Below, piece after piece: positions 1 through 8,289 of a stretch of 64,000 nucleotides of DNA. A model generated the notes under the pieces. The model searched no databases. It worked only from the letters and a program-made list of their open reading frames with translations, and had not been told where the DNA came from. The DNA is from Desulfobacter sp. (GTDB lineage: Bacteria; Desulfobacterota; Desulfobacteria; Desulfobacterales; Desulfobacteraceae). The position numbers and the translations under genes were made by a program. The stretch is from positions 3,530,001 to 3,594,000 of the forward strand of contig CP054837.1 of the NCBI GenBank assembly GCA_028768525.1. Direction: 5' to 3'. Within the stretch, counting starts at the first letter, position 1. Each line of letters opens with the position of its first letter.

Positions 1-39
1 TTTTGTTATTCGTTATTGTTTTTAAGTTTTGATGATTGT

Positions 40-57
40 GGTCACAGAATGGTCACA
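40..57. repeat. GGTCACA direct-repeat pair, likely integrase arm sites (left)
   Basis: Two copies of GGTCACA occupy 40-46 and 51-57, separated by GAAT. The same arrangement with the same 11-bp interval, separated by AAAC, occurs at 29066-29083 just after the integrase gene. Paired short direct repeats near both ends of an integrative element are typical arm-type integrase binding sites. The assignment is inferred from position and spacing only. Confidence 0.45.
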
Positions 58-127
58 ATTCCATAAGCATTTAAGAAGATACCACAGGCAGGGAGATATC
101 CCTGCTTGTGGGAAAGGTTATGATACC

Positions 128-2152
128 ATGAGTGAATTTCAAAAAGAGAGGTCTGTCCCCCCAGAGGTGGCAGAAAGGATAAATCAACAAGTTCAAGACC
201 TGATGGCTGCAGAGAGAAGGGAAAAAGAACACCAGCCAAATGAAACCTCCCCCCATCTATATCCTGTCGATCAGGGCATTCATTGCTCAGATTTTAGATC
301 CAAGGGGGGGGATCAGGACACAACAAAATCCCCCGTTATCCGACGAGGCCATACCGTAAATGAAGGGGGGGGAACCGCAGGAGCCGGGCAACCCACAACC
401 CAAGCTCCGACTCAAGTGATAACGATACCAGATTATCATCATCAGCCACGTGTGCCACAGCAGGTGGATGTTTATCAGAGCATCAAAGCTGCTACAAATG
501 AACAGCGGGTTATCAACAATTACCGGTCTGAGTGCGAAAGGACTGAAAAGAATCGTATGAAGGATCACGATGAATATCAAATGCTACAATACGAAAACGA
601 ATTAGCACGGCAAGGGCCAATCAAGATAGGTGATAATATTTCCATCCCTGTCAGCTTTCCACTGCATGTACTCCCGGAATTATTTCAGCAACTCATAGTT
701 GAGGTCGCGAATTCTCTTAGTGCCCCTATCGAAGCGGTAGCACCATGTCTATTGGGAGCGATATTCATCGCTGTCCGTGGGAGTTCCTACGTACAAATTA
801 AAAAGGGGTATAAGGAACTTGTGACGGAATATATAGCAGTTGCAATGGGATCTGGAACCAACAAAACTGGGATTGATGGATTCTTTCGAAACATTTTTGA
901 AATGATAGAGGAAGCGTTGCAAGCCGCCCATGACAAAGAGGCTCCAAAATTGAAAGCTAAATTAGTGTTGCTGAAGAAGCGTAAAAAACAGATGGAAAAA
1001 GATTTTTTGAAAGAAATGGAGGACGTACCTGAAGATGAACTTGATGAATATTTAGAGATATGTGCAGGGAAGCTCGCACCTTTGGAGAAAGAAATAGCTA
1101 CAACAATAGTTTGCCCAAGGCTACTCATTGACAATCCCACCCACAAAGCACTGGCGTTATATCTGCAGGAACAAGGTGGTGTCGGTGGATTATTTGAAGA
1201 TGAACCTGCTATTTGGAAAGATAGGGTCAATGCAAGACAGGACACGATCTTTCTTAAAGGCTACAACGGAAAGTCTTATACAGATGAAACCAGTACCGGT
1301 AAATCTGTTAGAATGCCTCGGACATGTTTTACAGCGTTTTCTTTTTTTCAGACAAGAGTTGCTTTAGACTTCTTTTCAAAGCAAGGCCTTAAAGAAGATG
1401 GATTGTTGCCCAGGATATTGCCCGTAATTTTACCCAAGTTCAAAGGTGCCCAAGACCCCTACGCACCGACAGTCTCTGAAGCGCTGAATACGGCGTATGA
1501 AGATAAAATCCGGAGCATTCTAAAGTTTTCTATGCCTGAGAGATCGGCTACTGATAAAAGGAAAACACACATTTTCAATTTAACTGGAGAAGCGTTTAAC
1601 ATCTGGGCTGACTTTAAGAAAAAGACCAATATAAAAATAACGGAAAAAGATGGGGAATATAAAAACTGTATAGAAATGGCTTCAAAATTAGGTGGGCATG
1701 CTGCTCGTTTGGCTGCAGTTGTTAATCTGCTGGAGCATGATAATCCCTGGGAACAACCGATAGGTGCTTCGGCGATGAACGCAGGGGTGGCCATAGCCGA
1801 GTTCTTTGCGGAGCATGCTAAGGCCATTTTTAATAAAGAGCAGCTTGATGCCATAGGATATGCCAATAAGATTTTACATTGGCTTGAGTTGCATCCCTGT
1901 CGTAAATTTAGACCGAGAAAATGTTATCGTGACATTGGGAATAAATATACCTCTGAGCATTGCACAATCGGGCTTCAACTTTTAGCAGAGCATGGCTATT
2001 TAGTCAGATATATAGATTCCAATGACCGCGAGATTGTAATTGTCAACCCTAATCACTTGCACGATGTCCTCAATAAGAAGAATAAAGAGGCAGAAGGCAT
2101 AAGACGCCCCGCCCCTATCCCTCAGGGGAGTCCTGCTCAAGTATATGGATAA
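128..2152 (+). CDS. DUF3987 (YfjI-like) mobile-element protein
   Basis: This 674-residue protein resembles the DUF3987/YfjI family found in prophages and islands, often in the position of a primase-helicase. A P-loop-like segment GSGTNKT lies near residues 241-247 and departs from a canonical Walker A. Next come a long Lys/Glu-rich segment and a core with the family pattern (GLFEDE, KGYNGKSYTDE, then an Arg/Pro-rich stretch). The C-terminus near residues 590-640 looks like a winged helix. I chose ATG 128 because GGAAAGG precedes it by about ten bases; an upstream in-frame ATG at 29 has no good ribosome site and crosses the GGTCACA repeats. The biochemical role of the family is unknown to me. 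Confidence 0.75.
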   Translation: MSEFQKERSVPPEVAERINQQVQDLMAAERREKEHQPNETSPHLYPVDQGIHCSDFRSKGGDQDTTKSPVIRRGHTVNEGGGTAGAGQPTTQAPTQVITIPDYHHQPRVPQQVDVYQSIKAATNEQRVINNYRSECERTEKNRMKDHDEYQMLQYENELARQGPIKIGDNISIPVSFPLHVLPELFQQLIVEVANSLSAPIEAVAPCLLGAIFIAVRGSSYVQIKKGYKELVTEYIAVAMGSGTNKTGIDGFFRNIFEMIEEALQAAHDKEAPKLKAKLVLLKKRKKQMEKDFLKEMEDVPEDELDEYLEICAGKLAPLEKEIATTIVCPRLLIDNPTHKALALYLQEQGGVGGLFEDEPAIWKDRVNARQDTIFLKGYNGKSYTDETSTGKSVRMPRTCFTAFSFFQTRVALDFFSKQGLKEDGLLPRILPVILPKFKGAQDPYAPTVSEALNTAYEDKIRSILKFSMPERSATDKRKTHIFNLTGEAFNIWADFKKKTNIKITEKDGEYKNCIEMASKLGGHAARLAAVVNLLEHDNPWEQPIGASAMNAGVAIAEFFAEHAKAIFNKEQLDAIGYANKILHWLELHPCRKFRPRKCYRDIGNKYTSEHCTIGLQLLAEHGYLVRYIDSNDREIVIVNPNHLHDVLNKKNKEAEGIRRPAPIPQGSPAQVYG

Positions 2153-2185
2153 TTTTTTATCGTAAGAGTCCATATCTTTAAAATG

Positions 2186-2219
2186 CGCTGCCTGGGGAAG
2201 CCTGGGCAGCGTTTTCTTT
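2186..2219 (+). terminator. Rho-independent terminator after the DUF3987 gene
   Basis: CGCTGCC at 2186-2192 pairs perfectly with GGCAGCG at 2205-2211 and is followed by TTTTCTTT. It lies 34 bases after the DUF3987 stop. It is also where the intron-like sequence starting at 2220 appears to be inserted. Confidence 0.75.
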
Positions 2220-2460
2220 GTGTGCCAGGCATGGCGCATTTCTAACGGGTGCAAGTCCCGAACAGGCCGAAATGGTCGGAAATGTATAGCTGAAGGCAAG
2301 GGTGTTGTGTGAGGCAGGGGCTGGAGGAAACTGGAGGCAAAATCCGAACCTGACGAATAGAAACCGGATATAAGGCCGATGACCGCAGGGTAATCTGGCA
2401 ATGGAGGGCAGAGACGCCCTGTAACAACTCGGACGCGGCATTGGCTTCAATTCCCTCAAA
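2220..2460 (+). mobile_element. Group II intron remnant (5' domain I only)
   Basis: Directly after the terminator T-run the sequence begins GTGTGCC, matching the GUGYG 5' end of group II introns. The following 240 bases have the texture of bacterial group II intron domain I: a GTGCAAGTCCCGAAC segment, GAAATGTATAGC, CTGGAGGAAACTGGAGG, ACCTGACGAATAGAAAC and GTAACAACTCGG. No reverse transcriptase ORF and no recognisable domain V follow, so this would be a 3'-truncated copy. Insertion straight after a terminator hairpin is known for the IIC class. The call rests on pattern memory and needs a covariance-model search. Confidence 0.5.
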
Positions 2461-2504
2461 CTCAAGTTTCTGGGTGCTTTAAAAATGACTTTATTGATAT
2501 TGAC

Positions 2505-2541
2505 AGTACTGACACCACTGACGGTCGATAGTGTCAGTACT
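2505..2541. repeat. 11-bp inverted repeat in gene-free stretch 2461-2874
   Basis: AGTACTGACAC at 2505-2515 is mirrored by GTGTCAGTACT at 2531-2541 around a 15-base loop. No T-run follows, so it is more like an operator or cruciform than a terminator. The remaining bases up to 2874 contain no convincing gene. Confidence 0.6.
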
Positions 2542-2874
2542 CTGTTCTTGATAAAATCTTAGTATTCTGTTCAGTCCGATATGGGCAATCACGGATTCTG
2601 TATTCTCTTACTACTTTCCTTCGATATTTTCATTCTCAACAATTTCACCCTTAAAACATTGGACCTGGAAACTCCCTTCACGCTTCAAAAAGTGGGGGGC
2701 AGCCCCGGTGGATTGGCAATACGTTGCTGAGGCAAATCTCAATCCAATATATTTCTGGCATACTCGTCTTCGCTTACGATTGACATATCCATTGACACCT
2801 TTCCATCATAGAGCTTAAAATTCAAAAATCATGTATTGACATTTCAGTTGAGTATAAATTGGGAGGTTGTCGTT

Positions 2875-3150
2875 ATGGCTAAAGCTATTTGTAACCAATG
2901 TGGGAAAGTATACGAATTTCATTGTGATGATTTGAGTTGGAGTTCAGAGGCTTATGCAAAGCACTCTGAAGCTATGGGGCCTGAATTCCATCATACTTCT
3001 GAGTGGGGGGAATCCTGTAATTGCGGTGAAGCATTGAGCATCAGTTTCTTATATGTTGAATATCCAGAAGGCACGACTGAGTCAAAGGATATCGAAACAG
3101 CAGGCTGTGAATTTCAGGGTGATTGTCCCGCACCAATATCATTCAGATAA
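2875..3150 (+). CDS. Small zinc-ribbon-like protein, unknown function
   Basis: A 91-residue protein with two Cys-pair motifs, CNQC near residues 5-8 and CNCG near residues 48-51, plus several His, suggesting a small zinc-binding fold. I chose ATG 2875 because GGGAGG lies nine bases upstream; the longer frame from 2836 has no ribosome site. I do not recognise a family and the gene stands alone between gene-free stretches. Confidence 0.6.
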   Translation: MAKAICNQCGKVYEFHCDDLSWSSEAYAKHSEAMGPEFHHTSEWGESCNCGEALSISFLYVEYPEGTTESKDIETAGCEFQGDCPAPISFR

Positions 3151-3205
3151 TCACTAATCTTTGTAGAATTTTAAAACCGTTATTTTTTGTGACCATGCGA
3201 ACTTG

Positions 3206-3234
3206 TGAGTCACTGCATTTGAAGCAGTGACTCA
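3206..3234. repeat. 11-bp inverted repeat in gene-free stretch 3151-3741
   Basis: TGAGTCACTGC at 3206-3216 pairs with GCAGTGACTCA at 3224-3234 around a 7-base loop, 55 bases after the small zinc-ribbon gene. It could end that transcript, but there is no T-run. The rest of 3151-3741 holds a 12-base direct repeat, TTATCTCCGACA at 3362 and 3431, and no convincing gene. Confidence 0.55.
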
Positions 3235-3741
3235 TGCCTGCATTGGATTCTCCTGGATAAAACTTATGCCAACAAAGATCTATGTTTTCTTTAAGGTTTA
3301 TTGGTGCCATCCTCCCCAGGAGGATCATTCATTCGTCTCTCAGCAAAAATCAAATTATAGTTTATCTCCGACAGTTATATTATGAGAATAGTAAAACTGA
3401 ATCACGATCTCATTCTTTTCAAATCTTAAATTATCTCCGACAAAATCTACATCAATGTCCATTTGAAAATGAAGGGTATTGAAATAACGCCCCCCTTATC
3501 GCTCGGGTTGATACCACTTAGGGAGGTTAATGTAATATGTATTATGTATTGTAGTATTAGCTAATTAAGTAGCTTTCATAATCCCCATCAATTCACAAGT
3601 ACCGTTTCTTATAGCATAGTGTCCCGCCAAATCACTATTCACCAAAACCAATATAGAATCCACTTTAACGTGAGTGCCAGCGTTCTTTCCTTTCAGTTCT
3701 GCTGAAACTCCGTTCAAAACACACATTAAGGATAAACGATC

Positions 3742-4350
3742 ATGCAGAACATCTTCACAGGCGACGAATATAAGGAGTTGCCTCTCACCTTTTCACTGAA
3801 ACAGAACAGTCGAACCCATGAAGAACTACGCCAAATTATTCATTGCCTTTTTCAATATATGATAACGCGTCACAGTAAAGTTTATGTCACACGAATAACA
3901 TTGAAATTTCCCACAGCAACGTATCACTGCTATCCCCATGACAATTCCACCATCACGACATTTATGGAAGCGTTGATTCGTCATTGTAACCGCAGGGACT
4001 ATGATCCTAAATATCTCTGGGTGAGAGAGGTGTCCCCAAGGTCAGGCCAGCACCACTTCCATTGCTTGGTACTGTTTAATGGAAACCGGGTAGAGACCAC
4101 TAACTGGCTGAAAATGAAAGTTCATTCCTTATGGGGTAGGGTTCTGGGAATGGATGCAGGTGGATATTTCAACATAGATAAACCTTTTTGGAAGGTCAAT
4201 GAGAAGCGTGGCATTATGATCAGGCGCTATCTTCCGGAGTGTCCCCTTCATTATGAAGCTGCGCTACAATGGGCTTCTTATCTCGCGAAAGTTTACAGTA
4301 AAGAGCGCCAGCATAAGTTCCTTAGGGGATATGGCTGTTCTGTATTATAA
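3742..4350 (+). CDS. Inovirus Gp2 / YagK-YfjJ family protein with HUH motif
   Basis: This 202-residue protein resembles the YagK/YfjJ C-terminal family, annotated inovirus-type Gp2, common in satellites and integrative elements. His105-Phe-His107 forms an HUH motif in a GQHHFHCLV strand, and two tyrosines five residues apart (Tyr180, Tyr185) sit in a WASYLAKVY helix, the arrangement of a two-Tyr HUH nickase. A rolling-circle replication initiator or relaxase-like nicking role is an inference. Start ATG 3742 follows AAGGAT. The 560 bases upstream are gene-free and could hold its target. Confidence 0.65.
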   Translation: MQNIFTGDEYKELPLTFSLKQNSRTHEELRQIIHCLFQYMITRHSKVYVTRITLKFPTATYHCYPHDNSTITTFMEALIRHCNRRDYDPKYLWVREVSPRSGQHHFHCLVLFNGNRVETTNWLKMKVHSLWGRVLGMDAGGYFNIDKPFWKVNEKRGIMIRRYLPECPLHYEAALQWASYLAKVYSKERQHKFLRGYGCSVL

Positions 4351-4671
4351 GACCGGTAGGCTTCCTGAGTAGTTGGAAGCTTCGGTTGCCCTCCATCAGA
4401 TCCCATTATTGATGGATTTTAGCAAATATCGATATCGTTCCAGATTTGAGCCACATCTGACGGGTCTGAAATATCCATTACCATTTCCGACCATTATGAT
4501 CCTGACATCCTCTCCCCACTACGACATTTGTGATACTCCACATAAAGGCCCTTCATATAAGGCTTTCAGAATCTGCTAGAGGGGTATAATTGGAGGCCGT
4601 ATGGCGATGGATTCAAATAAGCTGTGCCATCCATATCATTTCACTCGTTGATATTTTGATACTGCCAAGTC
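4351..4671. other. Gene-free stretch between convergent genes
   Basis: These 321 bases separate the Gp2-like gene from the convergent 311-residue gene. A GCTTCC/GGAAGC inverted repeat within the first 40 bases is a weak terminator candidate. I see no gene, tRNA or clear regulatory site in the rest. Confidence 0.4.
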
Positions 4672-5607
4672 TCAGCTTTCCCCAGGCAACCAAAGATAAG
4701 CTTGGAGCCAGAGGATACCCCGCACATCGTCTCCAACACTTGGGACGCAACCATCGGCCAACTTGTTCTCTGGTACATACAGGTCAATATCGAAATCAGC
4801 ATCAGAAGGCCGTAGAACAGTAACACGGATACGCCAAACCCTTTGATCGAGCATTGTTTCATGCAATTCTGTCACGGACTTGACTGGTCCCTGAAACTCA
4901 TAATCATCTTTTGCAAGATCTTCCCGTGGTATAAGTGCCGTCATCCCTTGGGTCTGAAAGATCAACGGCTCCTTACTATCCCGTTTGCTTGGGTCATCAG
5001 CGTGCATCAGCCCCCGGAGACGGGAGACATGCTCTTGTTCATCGATAACTATTGGATCTGGACTGACTATTTCAAACGTATATGGGAACCCTGCGAAAAT
5101 GAACTGATAGGGTTCACCTGTTTTATAGAATATCCGATTAGCGGCAAACAGCGGGTCGAAAAACACAATTGGATGATCTTTCTCTGGCCCCACAAGACCT
5201 TGAATCTGAGCTTCAAGACGGTTTGGCCACAATTTGATTTCTTCGATCACAACGGTATGCTGTGTGCCCTCGCTCACCCAAGGGTAGGCTGAGATGAACT
5301 CATTTCCCCCTTCTGGTGAATTAAGCTGGATCACACTTATCAAACCAAAACGCGGTATCGGCCACACCAATAGAGCACCTGTCGGCTCCTGTTCGGGAAA
5401 TGCATAGGGCTTGGCATATTTATTATCAGCATAAGACAGGGCCATCTGGCTGTCCTGTATGATTTCCGGAAGTTGATTGAAGAGGTCTGTGGGATCGTCA
5501 TAGAAAATACCAATGTGATCACCGTGCCCTACGGTTTCTTCTGAACAGTACTCATCAACAGCTTCCTCAAATGGTGTGTTAGATTGGTTTCTGTGCTTAC
5601 TGGTCAT
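4672..5607 (-). CDS. Hypothetical protein, 311 residues
   Basis: A soluble acidic protein with no signal peptide or membrane segment. AGGAG precedes the ATG at 5607. Notable segments are a long acidic N-terminus and a late stretch rich in Asp (PSDADFDIDLYVPE near residue 270) in a predicted beta-rich fold. I do not recognise a family. Reading continues without breaks and codon use looks natural, so it is probably a real accessory gene of element 1. Confidence 0.65.
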   Translation of the reverse strand: MTSKHRNQSNTPFEEAVDEYCSEETVGHGDHIGIFYDDPTDLFNQLPEIIQDSQMALSYADNKYAKPYAFPEQEPTGALLVWPIPRFGLISVIQLNSPEGGNEFISAYPWVSEGTQHTVVIEEIKLWPNRLEAQIQGLVGPEKDHPIVFFDPLFAANRIFYKTGEPYQFIFAGFPYTFEIVSPDPIVIDEQEHVSRLRGLMHADDPSKRDSKEPLIFQTQGMTALIPREDLAKDDYEFQGPVKSVTELHETMLDQRVWRIRVTVLRPSDADFDIDLYVPENKLADGCVPSVGDDVRGILWLQAYLWLPGES

Positions 5608-5804
5608 AAATGCTCCTGAGAGTTGATGGATTACAGAGTTCTATCTGAGCAACCGTGTATCATGACAATTCGACTATCCAGGCCAAAAGGACAGGCTGGA
5701 TAGAAACTGAAAATCTATTTTAAGACCCCATCATAGACGGGCGTGACGCTTGAAAAGAATGGTCAGAAAGCCCCTCAAGTATAGCCTTATTGGATAGGCT
5801 GGGA

Positions 5805-6014
5805 TTACCGCCCAGCACTGCATGCCGGGCAAAGCTGATCATCCTCATCATATTCATCATCAATATGTGCAAAGTCGCTGATGGTAAATTCACATTCGCA
5901 TTTTCTACAGTCTATTGGCGTTGTACAGTCATCGCAATACCAATAACCGTTTGTCTTCTCGCCATCGTCCTCTTCAACAAAATTCCCGCATGAATAACAT
6001 TCCTTATCAGCCAT
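5805..6014 (-). CDS. Small double zinc-ribbon-like protein
   Basis: This 69-residue protein has four Cys pairs (CYSC, CDDC, CRKC and CPAC), enough for two zinc knuckles, linked by acidic stretches. I chose the ATG at 6014 because GGGAGAG lies just upstream; the longer frame to 6095 adds 27 unlikely residues. It belongs to the same minus-strand group as the XRE regulator. The function is unknown; small zinc proteins of this kind are frequent in mobile elements. Confidence 0.6.
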   Translation of the reverse strand: MADKECYSCGNFVEEDDGEKTNGYWYCDDCTTPIDCRKCECEFTISDFAHIDDEYDEDDQLCPACSAGR

Positions 6015-6156
6015 CTTTTCTCTCCCTTTGATATTGTGATTGTTGAGAAGCGACTGCTCAGTATCTGGGCTATCAGAAAAGGGACGTGGATTCAATGGCT
6101 ATTGTTGAAAATAGATAGAATCTGAATAGGAGTCAGAACGTACAGACGAAACCGAA

Positions 6157-6486
6157 CTAAGATTTCATGTGCTTATGGAATACGTCTAGGATTTCAAGTG
6201 CTGCGTCTGAATCTTTCTTTGATAGTTCTGCGAATATAGATTTGATTCTTGAAACGGTCTTGGTATCATCATCAATTACAGCATTTAGAAGCTCTCCAGG
6301 GGGCACCTCAAGAGATTCTGCTATCTTGACCAGGATCTCAACGGACAGGTTGACCTGGCCACGCTCTATTTCTCCAAGATATTTATAACTGATACCAGCC
6401 AGCTCCGCCAATGCTTGCTGGCTGAGCTTTTGCTCTCCTCTAAGATCTTTGATATGTTTTCCGATGTTCTCTAAAGCGTCTGTCAT
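6157..6486 (-). CDS. XRE-family transcriptional regulator
   Basis: A 109-residue protein with a classic helix-turn-helix in residues 8-62 (LSQQALAELAGISYKYLGEIERG) followed by a short acidic helical tail, the size of phage-type or R-M controller repressors. It is transcribed divergently from the lipoprotein gene at 6674, and two inverted repeats lie in the shared intergenic space. Repression of both promoters is inferred from that layout. The ATG at 6486 follows AAGGAGATGG. Confidence 0.85.
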   Translation of the reverse strand: MTDALENIGKHIKDLRGEQKLSQQALAELAGISYKYLGEIERGQVNLSVEILVKIAESLEVPPGELLNAVIDDDTKTVSRIKSIFAELSKKDSDAALEILDVFHKHMKS

Positions 6487-6537
6487 TCGGCCATCTCCTT
6501 AATTTTCTATTTTTAAGATGACCGGCGATTTATATAA

Positions 6538-6587
6538 ACCCACGATGATGGGTATTTAATTGTTCAAATTAACACCAATAGGTGTTA
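6538..6587. promoter_or_regulatory. Two candidate operators for the XRE regulator
   Basis: TAACACC (6570-6576) and GGTGTTA (6581-6587) form a 7-bp inverted repeat with a 4-base spacer. ACCCA (6538-6542) and TGGGT (6549-6553) form a second one with a 6-base spacer. Both lie in the 187-bp gap between the divergent XRE and lipoprotein genes. Their centres are about 33 bp apart, roughly three helical turns. Confidence 0.5.
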
Positions 6588-6673
6588 TATAAATGCCATG
6601 ATCGATAATCCAAATCTTAGTTTTGAGACATAGCCTGGTTAGGACGTTTTCAATTTCAACGAAGGATAAAATA

Positions 6674-7759
6674 ATGAACTCATTAAAGAGATTGTTTAGA
6701 ACCTCTATTGTCATTTTGTTTGCTACTGTATTTCTTTTCGGCTGCGGTTCTAACCCAACCGATGTGGTTAAAGATGCTCATCTGAAACTGGACAATTCAA
6801 TCACCCTTGGTGATGCCCTCGAAAAGAACAAGCACCTCACTGGCCAGACTTGGGAAGAATTTGAAGATGACATGGGCAGAACCATCGTTGAATTTACAGC
6901 TAAGTCTGATATCGAGTGCTTAAGCGAAGAATCCTGTGATTTCATTAAAAAGTATGGTGTTTATACTGATGTAAAGATCCAGTTCACTGTAGGTGAAGAT
7001 GAGAAGTTTGAGATCACTTATATCGGAACCGCGTATAATGCTTCTGATGAACTGAAACAGATGTTCGATGAACGTGAGCAGAAGGAGTACTTTGGGTACA
7101 CTTCTCATACTAACTATGAGGTATTGAAATCCATCTATGCCAACAAGCCTGTACCTGTTGTTTATAGTGTTTTCTCGAAACTCTACAATGGGGAAAGGTC
7201 ATACCGTATGACCAGTAAACGTGAAGCTAACCGTCAGCGTGGCATGGCCAAACTTAAACCATATGTAAATCGTGTATTTGATATATATGGTGACCAGCTT
7301 AAACAGTTCTTCGAACATCATCGGCGCGTCAAAGTTCTTATTCGGAGTCGTGATGAGAACACCCACTTTGTCAGTATATTTGGTGAATCCAATTACATGA
7401 GAGGATATCTCCATCTCGTCAGTGCTGATGAACGGAGTGTTTGTGAGGTTGAATCGATGTACACTCAGAAAGAAGTGGTTAATGAGTATGCACGGAAAAC
7501 TGGTTATCCATCAGGGTTGAGATCATATGACGTTAAAGACAATCCTACCATGGATATCGTCAGCGCTAAGCTTAACGCTACTGTTAATAAAGAAGGCGAA
7601 GTTTCCTGTGGCCTGAATGGATCATTAGAAGGTGAATATAAATTTGCCGTAGAAATCAGATTCTTTAAGAAAGGCGATTACATCTATCCTTACGAGGCCC
7701 GTTTTGGTGACGGTGATAGTGTAATGTGTTCTGATGACAAGAACTGGTGGAAACAATAG
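6674..7759 (+). CDS. Putative lipoprotein, 361 residues
   Basis: The N-terminus is a textbook lipoprotein signal: a basic MNSLKRLFR start, a hydrophobic stretch and a lipobox LFGC with the Cys near residue 22. The remainder is hydrophilic and mixed alpha/beta, with no family I recognise. ATG 6674 follows GAAGGA; an earlier in-frame ATG at 6623 would bury the signal sequence. It is probably controlled by the divergent XRE repressor. A surface-exclusion or phage-exclusion role is possible but purely speculative. Confidence 0.75.
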   Translation: MNSLKRLFRTSIVILFATVFLFGCGSNPTDVVKDAHLKLDNSITLGDALEKNKHLTGQTWEEFEDDMGRTIVEFTAKSDIECLSEESCDFIKKYGVYTDVKIQFTVGEDEKFEITYIGTAYNASDELKQMFDEREQKEYFGYTSHTNYEVLKSIYANKPVPVVYSVFSKLYNGERSYRMTSKREANRQRGMAKLKPYVNRVFDIYGDQLKQFFEHHRRVKVLIRSRDENTHFVSIFGESNYMRGYLHLVSADERSVCEVESMYTQKEVVNEYARKTGYPSGLRSYDVKDNPTMDIVSAKLNATVNKEGEVSCGLNGSLEGEYKFAVEIRFFKKGDYIYPYEARFGDGDSVMCSDDKNWWKQ

Positions 7760-7798
7760 TTCTATAGTTAATCTGACTACGTGTAAGAGAAATCATAA

Positions 7799-7834
7799 CC
7801 TTCCCGGACCACCATCCGGGAGGGGTGTTCTTTT
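7799..7834 (+). terminator. Rho-independent terminator after the lipoprotein gene
   Basis: TTCCCGGA at 7801-7808 pairs with TCCGGGA at 7815-7821, extended by flanking CC/GG pairs, and is followed by TTCTTTT. It lies about 40 bases after the lipoprotein stop. Confidence 0.75.
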
Positions 7835-7888
7835 AAAAATAGGGGGACACAATTGGACACGACCCTAAAAGTTCAGTTGAAACCGCCT

Positions 7889-8080
7889 TTAATCTTCAGG
7901 TTCCAGCAAATCCTCTGCATCGGCTGATATCAGCTTCTGGCAATGGTGGCAGACCATGTTCAATCGCTTAACATTACCTTTAAAGAGAAACTTACCGCAG
8001 TGGGGGCACCGGTATTCATTCAGATCAGGGTCACTTCCCATCGGTGGGATAATTGGGTCGGTTGTATTCGAATCGTCCAT
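7889..8080 (-). CDS. Com-like zinc-finger protein
   Basis: This 63-residue protein has the pattern YRCPHCGKFLFKG...MVCHHCQKLI, with two CxxC pairs about 21 residues apart, as in the Mu Com translational regulator family. Com of phage Mu binds RNA to open a downstream gene; here no mom-like partner is visible, so the role is unknown. It sits alone downstream of the defence operon, on the same strand. The ATG at 8080 is the first in frame. Confidence 0.6.
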   Translation of the reverse strand: MDDSNTTDPIIPPMGSDPDLNEYRCPHCGKFLFKGNVKRLNMVCHHCQKLISADAEDLLEPED

Positions 8081-8289
8081 GGTCTCTCACTGTAATCATT
8101 TTGTCAGGCTGATTCAGTATATCATGGGCCTGGGGAAAGCAACATCTTCTCATTTGTTTTTTGTATAACCCTGATAGCGGCCCAAGATACAAGGATCTGG
8201 TCATCGGAAGGAGTGTTAAAATCAATAACCGTGTATAGGGGGATTGATAGGGCTTTGGGGACTGCTTTTAGATTCCCTCATCAAGGTGT

